Origin: Firmicutes bacterium UBA6226
Lineage (GTDB): Bacteria; Bacillota_A; Clostridia; Peptostreptococcales; Acidaminobacteraceae
Assembly: GCA_002441045.1 (NCBI GenBank)
Contig: DJWQ01000066.1
Span: 1-8,897 of the forward strand
Length of the DNA stretch: 8,897 bases
Direction of reading: 5' to 3'
The notes beneath the pieces are model-generated. The model worked only from the letters and a program-made list of their open reading frames with translations. It searched no databases and had not been told where the DNA came from. A program made the position numbers and the translations under genes. This document shows positions 6,354-8,897 of the stretch, piece after piece. Numbering within the stretch: the first letter of the stretch is position 1; each line of letters starts with the position of its first letter.

Positions 6354-7469
6354 TTAATTATTTTCGCCTATATGTTTTAGTCTATTCTTGACCGCTTTGC
6401 TTGAAGCTGTATAAAGTACTGCCATTAAAGGAACACCTAATAACATTCCTGGGATACCAAATAATCCACCACCCACAGTAATCGCTAGGAACACCCAAAA
6501 CCCACTAATACCAATAGCATCACCAACTACTTTTGGATAAATCATATTCCCTTCAATTTGTTGTAAAATAACGATAAAAATTACAAAGAAAAGTGCTTTA
6601 GATGGACTTTCCATCGCAATAATTAAAACAGAAGGCACAGTTCCGATAAATGCCCCAACAACTGGAATCAAGCTAGTAACAGCTATTAAAACACTAACTA
6701 ACGGCGCGTAGGGTATTTTAAATAAAACGAGTCCAATAAAACAAAGTGTCCCCAGTATCATAGCTTCAGTGAGTTGACCACCCACAAACTTTGAAAAAGT
6801 TCTTTCTGTCATCTGCATTAATTCACTTAAATATTTACTTACCCTTTTTGGTGCAAGAGCTTTGTTTAAATCAGATATAATTTTGATTAATTTTTCCTTT
6901 TGTCCTAATATATACGCAGAGAATATGATTCCCATAAATGTTGTTAAAGCACTTGATGTGATTCCTAGAGTGACATCAATCACTTTTATAAAAGTGTTTG
7001 CTGTAAATGAAGAAAGTCCAACAAAAATCTCTTTAAAATTATCAAATAATTGTGCTGTAAGATCACTTGATAGATTTAGATCTTCATAAATATCAGTCCC
7101 CCACTCTGTCAATTTGACAGCATAATCAGGGAGTTTATCAATAAGTGTTTTTGCACTCGCTGCTACTTGAGGTACGATGAAGATAATAATAAGTGTAAAT
7201 ACTAATATAGTAATAAGATAAGTTGACAACAAACTAAACATTCGGCTTTTTTTATGAAGCACTTTTAATTTAGAAGTTGATTTGATAAATTTTTCAATCT
7301 TTCTCATAAGCAAATTAAGAACAAATGCAATTGCTATTCCAACAATTAATGGTGTAAGCACAGAGATTAACTTAGATAAAAGTTTTGCTACAACTTCATA
7401 ATACATTACGCCCCAAAATAACAATATGGCATAAGTTACGATGGAAAAATACTTCTTAAATACTGACAT
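6354..7469 (-). CDS. AI-2E family (PerM/YdiK-type) membrane transporter
   Basis: A 371-residue polytopic membrane protein of the AI-2E/PF01594 family. Hydrophobic segments are visible at about 9-28, 34-54, 79-100, 163-190, 235-250, 256-280, 291-303 and 325-355. A long soluble stretch (about 101-160) after the third segment is typical. Conserved late motifs are present: GQLTEAMILG (231-240), PVVGAFIGTVPS (269-280), QQIEGNMIYPKVVG (303-316) and GIPGMLLGVPLMAVLY (338-353). Members have been linked to autoinducer-2 export, Na+/H+ antiport and other roles, so the substrate here is open. AAGGAG lies 6 nt before the ATG at 7469, and the lysine-rich C-tail (KAVKNRLKH) is probably cytoplasmic. It is the first gene of a two-gene unit with the downstream kinase. 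Confidence 0.9.
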   Translation of the reverse strand: MSVFKKYFSIVTYAILLFWGVMYYEVVAKLLSKLISVLTPLIVGIAIAFVLNLLMRKIEKFIKSTSKLKVLHKKSRMFSLLSTYLITILVFTLIIIFIVPQVAASAKTLIDKLPDYAVKLTEWGTDIYEDLNLSSDLTAQLFDNFKEIFVGLSSFTANTFIKVIDVTLGITSSALTTFMGIIFSAYILGQKEKLIKIISDLNKALAPKRVSKYLSELMQMTERTFSKFVGGQLTEAMILGTLCFIGLVLFKIPYAPLVSVLIAVTSLIPVVGAFIGTVPSVLIIAMESPSKALFFVIFIVILQQIEGNMIYPKVVGDAIGISGFWVFLAITVGGGLFGIPGMLLGVPLMAVLYTASSKAVKNRLKHIGENN

Positions 7470-7527
7470 TTTAAACTCCTTAAATTGCTATATTCTTTTT
7501 TCATTCATTCTACATTCTTCTATCGTT

Positions 7528-7557
7528 ATTATATCCAAATATATAATCTTAAGTCAA
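7528..7557 (-). promoter_or_regulatory. Promoter of the AI-2E transporter-kinase unit
   Basis: Minus strand: -35 TTGACT (7557-7552) and a perfect -10 TATAAT (7533-7528) with an 18-nt spacer. The start would be near 7521, about 50 nt before the transporter ATG. It lies downstream of the tRNA-array terminator, so the unit is independent of the tRNAs. The rest of 7470-7620 is AT-rich and shows nothing else. Confidence 0.7.
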
Positions 7558-7620
7558 TTTATGCAAAAATAAAATCATATTAGAATAACATTAGAACATC
7601 TTATCCCTTATTCAACATAT

Positions 7621-7655
7621 AGGTAAATAAAAAGACGAACACAATGTGTTCGTCT
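7621..7655 (-). terminator. Intrinsic terminator of the tRNA operon
   Basis: On the minus strand a perfect 10-bp stem (AGACGAACAC / GTGTTCGTCT, arms 7655-7646 and 7642-7633) with a 3-nt loop is followed by TTTTATTT. It begins 3 nt after the CCA of the last tRNA-Gly, so it ends the array. Confidence 0.9.
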
Positions 7656-7658
7656 AAA

Positions 7659-7733
7659 TGGAGCGGAAGACGAGATTCGAACTCGCGACCCTCGCCTTGG
7701 CAAGGCGATGCTCTACCACTGAGCCACTTCCGC
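7659..7733 (-). tRNA. tRNA-Gly(GCC), second copy
   Basis: Minus-strand cloverleaf: acceptor GCGGAAG/CTTCCGC, D-arm GGCTCAGTGGTAGAGC, anticodon loop TTGCCAA (anticodon GCC), T-loop GTTCGAATC, discriminator U and encoded CCA at 7661-7659. Identical to the copy at 8481-8555. It is the last gene of the array. Confidence 0.97.
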
Positions 7734-7747
7734 AGATGAAGTTAAAA

Positions 7748-7823
7748 TGGTGGAAGTTATAGGGATCGAACCTATGACCCTCTGCTTGTAAGGCAGATGC
7801 TCTCCCAGCTGAGCTAAACTTCC
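7748..7823 (-). tRNA. tRNA-Val(UAC), second copy
   Basis: Acceptor GGAAGTT/AACTTCC, D-arm AGCTCAGCTGGGAGAGC, anticodon loop CTTACAA (anticodon UAC), T-loop GGTTCGATCC, discriminator A and encoded CCA. Identical to 8653-8728. It is preceded in the transcript by a structured spacer that is homologous to the one before the other copy. Confidence 0.97.
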
Positions 7824-7909
7824 ATGAGAAAAATAAATAGTAATTTTCGAACCTGACGTCGCAAATGAAGCTTGCATGGAGGGCAAATGCCCATGTACGT
7901 CTGAAAAAA
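7824..7909 (-). repeat. Structured spacer repeat upstream of tRNA-Val, copy 1
   Basis: Homologous to 8729-8817; both precede a tRNA-Val gene. Minus-strand features kept in both copies are the hairpin GGGCATTTGCCC (7892-7881), a second hairpin at 7876-7860, the palindrome GACGTC, and GGTTCGAA (7853-7846), which matches the tRNA T-loop consensus. No tRNA can be folded around that T-loop-like string. Function unknown: it may be a degenerate tRNA, a processing spacer or an unrecognised small RNA. Confidence 0.6.
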
Positions 7910-7933
7910 TGGTGCGGGTAGAGGGACTTGAAC
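7910..7933 (-). pseudogene. 3' fragment of tRNA-Leu(UAG)
   Basis: The last part of tRNA-Leu is repeated here exactly: T-loop, acceptor 3' strand, discriminator and CCA, with four adjoining bases (7906-7933 equals 8044-8071, 28 bp). Upstream of it in the transcript the sequence diverges. The 5' strand of the T-stem reads GACTG instead of GGGGG, so the T-arm cannot close. D-arm and anticodon arm are absent. GTGACTG just outside also matches the intact gene, where 11 extra bases follow, which suggests a small deletion. It cannot be a working tRNA. Confidence 0.8.
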
Positions 7934-8047
7934 AGTCACTGCTGCGCACTGCCTGTACCTCTCGTTCCACTCGAGTTCGCTCATTAGTCGCTTTCGACAA
8001 TCGCTCACCCTCACGGGGTTCAAGTCGGTTCAGGTTAAATCATAAAA
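7934..8047 (-). other. GC-richer insert between tRNA-Leu and its 3' fragment; foldable RNA segment
   Basis: No gene or intact tRNA lies here. About 53% G+C by hand count, against AT-rich spacers elsewhere in the array. Minus-strand RNA can pair GACUUGAAC (8026-8018) with GUUCAAGUC (7933-7925), closing a region that holds GUCG-AAAG-CGAC (7998-7987, extended by AUU/AAU with a bulge), CUCG-7 nt-CGAG (7975-7961) and CCC-CGUGA-GGG (8018-8008). CCC-GGG overlaps the end of the closing stem, so the two compete slightly. Its purine-rich, GAGCGA-like wording resembles no family I can name. Confidence 0.45.
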
Positions 8048-8131
8048 TGGTGCGGGTAGAGGGACTTGAACCCCCACGAACCAGTCACTAGATCCTAAGT
8101 CTAGCGCGTCTGCCAATTCCGCCATACCCGC
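8048..8131 (-). tRNA. tRNA-Leu(UAG), second copy
   Basis: An 84-nt class II tRNA with encoded CCA: acceptor GCGGGTA/TACCCGC, anticodon stem CTAGA/TCTAG with loop CTTAGGA (anticodon UAG), a long variable arm, T-loop GTTCAAGTC and discriminator A. Identical to 8560-8643. Its 3' end is duplicated at 7906-7933. Confidence 0.96.
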
Positions 8132-8156
8132 AATTGTAATACTTTAAAAACCTAAA

Positions 8157-8233
8157 TGGCGCGCCCTAAGGGATTCGAACCCCTAACCTTCTGATTCGTA
8201 GTCAGACACTCTATCCAATTGAGCTAAGAGCGC
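8157..8233 (-). tRNA. tRNA-Arg(ACG)
   Basis: A 77-nt gene: acceptor GCGCTCT/AGGGCGC with one G-U pair, D-arm AGCTCAATTGGATAGAGT, anticodon loop CTACGAA (anticodon ACG, normally A-to-I edited by TadA), T-loop GGTTCGAATCC, discriminator G and encoded CCA. Confidence 0.97.
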
Positions 8234-8241
8234 ATAAAATT

Positions 8242-8316
8242 TGGAGGCGGCGACCAGATTTGAACTGGTGAATAAGGGTTTTGCAGACCCGTGCCTTACC
8301 ACTTGGCTACGCCGCC
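8242..8316 (-). tRNA. tRNA-Cys(GCA)
   Basis: A 75-nt gene: acceptor GGCGGCG/CGCCGCC, anticodon loop CTGCAAA (anticodon GCA), T-loop GTTCAAATC, discriminator U as expected for tRNA-Cys, and encoded CCA. Confidence 0.97.
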
Positions 8317-8323
8317 AAAAAAA

Positions 8324-8399
8324 TGGTGATCCATCCGCGACTCGAACGCGGGACACCCTGATTAAAAGTCAGGTGCTCTACCGACTGAGCTAATGGATC
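8324..8399 (-). tRNA. tRNA-Lys(UUU)
   Basis: A 76-nt gene: acceptor GATCCAT/ATGGATC, D-arm AGCTCAGTCGGTAGAGC, anticodon loop CTTTTAA (anticodon UUU), T-loop GTTCGAGTC, discriminator A and encoded CCA. Confidence 0.97.
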
Positions 8400-8403
8400 A
8401 CGA

Positions 8404-8477
8404 TGGAGCGGGTGAAGAGAATCGAACTCTCACAACCAGCTTGGAAGGCTGGGGCTCTACCATTGAGCTACACCCGC
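8404..8477 (-). tRNA. tRNA-Gly(UCC)
   Basis: A 74-nt gene: acceptor GCGGGTG/CACCCGC, anticodon stem CCAGC/GCTGG with loop CTTCCAA (anticodon UCC), T-loop GTTCGATTC, discriminator U and encoded CCA. It is three bases before the Gly(GCC) gene and is a different isoacceptor. Confidence 0.97.
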
Positions 8478-8480
8478 AAG

Positions 8481-8555
8481 TGGAGCGGAAGACGAGATTC
8501 GAACTCGCGACCCTCGCCTTGGCAAGGCGATGCTCTACCACTGAGCCACTTCCGC
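8481..8555 (-). tRNA. tRNA-Gly(GCC), first copy
   Basis: Identical in sequence to 7659-7733: acceptor GCGGAAG/CTTCCGC, anticodon loop TTGCCAA (anticodon GCC), T-loop GTTCGAATC and encoded CCA. Confidence 0.97.
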
Positions 8556-8559
8556 AAAT

Positions 8560-8643
8560 TGGTGCGGGTAGAGGGACTTGAACCCCCACGAACCAGTCAC
8601 TAGATCCTAAGTCTAGCGCGTCTGCCAATTCCGCCATACCCGC
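8560..8643 (-). tRNA. tRNA-Leu(UAG), first copy
   Basis: Identical to 8048-8131, with anticodon loop CTTAGGA (UAG), a long variable arm and encoded CCA. Here it lies between Val and Gly(GCC), whereas the second copy follows Arg. Confidence 0.96.
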
Positions 8644-8652
8644 GTATTAAAA

Positions 8653-8728
8653 TGGTGGAAGTTATAGGGATCGAACCTATGACCCTCTGCTTGTAAGGCA
8701 GATGCTCTCCCAGCTGAGCTAAACTTCC
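8653..8728 (-). tRNA. tRNA-Val(UAC), first copy
   Basis: Identical to 7748-7823, with anticodon loop CTTACAA (UAC), discriminator A and encoded CCA. It follows the second structured spacer in the transcript. Confidence 0.97.
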
Positions 8729-8817
8729 ATGAGAAAATTACAAAGTAATTTTCGAACCCGACGTCGCAAACGAAAGTTTGCGTGGAGGACATATGCCCAT
8801 AAACATCGAGAAAAAAA
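8729..8817 (-). repeat. Structured spacer repeat upstream of tRNA-Val, copy 2
   Basis: Homologue of 7824-7909. On the minus strand it has GGGCATATGTCC (8798-8787), a perfect 7-bp hairpin CGCAAAC/GTTTGCG with a 4-nt loop (8782-8765), GACGTC, the T-loop-like GGTTCGAA (8758-8751) and an AT hairpin AAAATTAC/GTAATTTT (8752-8734). The last is not followed by a real U tract, so it is unlikely to stop transcription inside the array. Confidence 0.6.
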
Positions 8818-8892
8818 TGGTGACCCCTAGGGGAATCGAACCCCTGTTACCGCCGTGAAAGGGCGGTGTCTTGACCGCTTGACCAAGGGGCC
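8818..8892 (-). tRNA. tRNA-Glu(UUC)
   Basis: A 75-nt gene: acceptor GGCCCCT/AGGGGTC with one G-U pair, D-arm GGTCAAGCGGTCAAGACA, anticodon loop CTTTCAC (anticodon UUC), T-loop GGTTCGATTCC, discriminator A and encoded CCA. It is the most upstream gene seen; the operon promoter lies beyond the window edge. Confidence 0.97.
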
Positions 8893-8897
8893 ATGAA

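Noticed and set aside
7713..8637. Several overlapping open frames on both strands in the tRNA region (for example 7713-8000, 7876-8091, 8393-8581, 8398-8637)
   Set aside because: They run across tRNA genes; their repeated peptide strings simply translate conserved tRNA arms. None has a credible ribosome binding site or family resemblance.
8734..8752. AAAATTAC/GTAATTTT hairpin in the tRNA array as a terminator
   Set aside because: On the minus strand it is followed by CTCATGG rather than a U tract, and a tRNA gene begins 6 nt later; copy 1 of the spacer has lost most of the stem.
7659..8892. Evenly spaced repeated strings suggesting a CRISPR-like array
   Set aside because: The repeats are tRNA T-arms and acceptor ends within complete cloverleaves; spacing and sequence are explained by tRNA genes.

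Overview
The window is a piece of a low-GC, Gram-positive-type (Bacillota) chromosome. The evidence is AT-rich DNA, strong GGAGG-type ribosome binding sites, sigma-A-like promoters, a PheB/UPF0735-type ACT regulator, a Bacillus-like aspartokinase and CCA-encoding tRNA genes in one dense array. I cannot place it to genus from sequence alone. There are no phage genes, transposases, CRISPR arrays or defence genes. It is mostly ordinary chromosome, and the unusual part is the tRNA array.

Layout. (1) 1-700, minus strand: the first 103 codons of cobyric acid synthase, preceded by a near-consensus promoter, a cobalamin riboswitch and a leader terminator. (2) 798-1259, minus: a Bcp/PrxQ-type peroxiredoxin, divergent from (3). 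(3) 1340-5340, plus: a compact operon made of an HTH-ACT regulator, homoserine dehydrogenase, homoserine kinase and aspartokinase, ending at a terminator that also works on the opposite strand. Its promoter carries a palindrome just after the expected transcription start, a likely operator. (4) 5371-7557, minus: an AI-2E-family membrane protein followed 26 bp later by an aminoglycoside-phosphotransferase-fold kinase, with a promoter upstream. (5) 7621-8897, minus: eleven tRNA genes ending in a strong terminator. In transcription order they are Glu(UUC), Val(UAC), Leu(UAG), Gly(GCC), Gly(UCC), Lys(UUU), Cys(GCA), Arg(ACG), Leu(UAG), Val(UAC), Gly(GCC).

How the genes fit together. Aspartokinase opens the aspartate pathway; homoserine dehydrogenase and homoserine kinase carry the flow to O-phosphohomoserine. 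Aspartate-semialdehyde dehydrogenase and threonine synthase are not in the window. The regulator is probably a threonine sensor controlling its own operon. The aspartokinase has an internal ribosome binding site and Met start where Bacillus subtilis LysC makes its separate beta subunit. The cobalamin riboswitch would switch cobyric acid synthase off when B12 is plentiful.

The parts I would look at twice are in the tRNA array. A 28-bp copy of the tRNA-Leu 3' end lies 138 bp from the intact gene. It is separated from it by about 110 bp of relatively GC-rich DNA (about 53% by hand count) that can fold into a closed multi-hairpin RNA. In addition, two homologous spacers of about 85-90 bp, each just upstream of a tRNA-Val gene, keep two hairpins through changes that pair as G-U only in the transcribed strand. 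No complete new system is evident.
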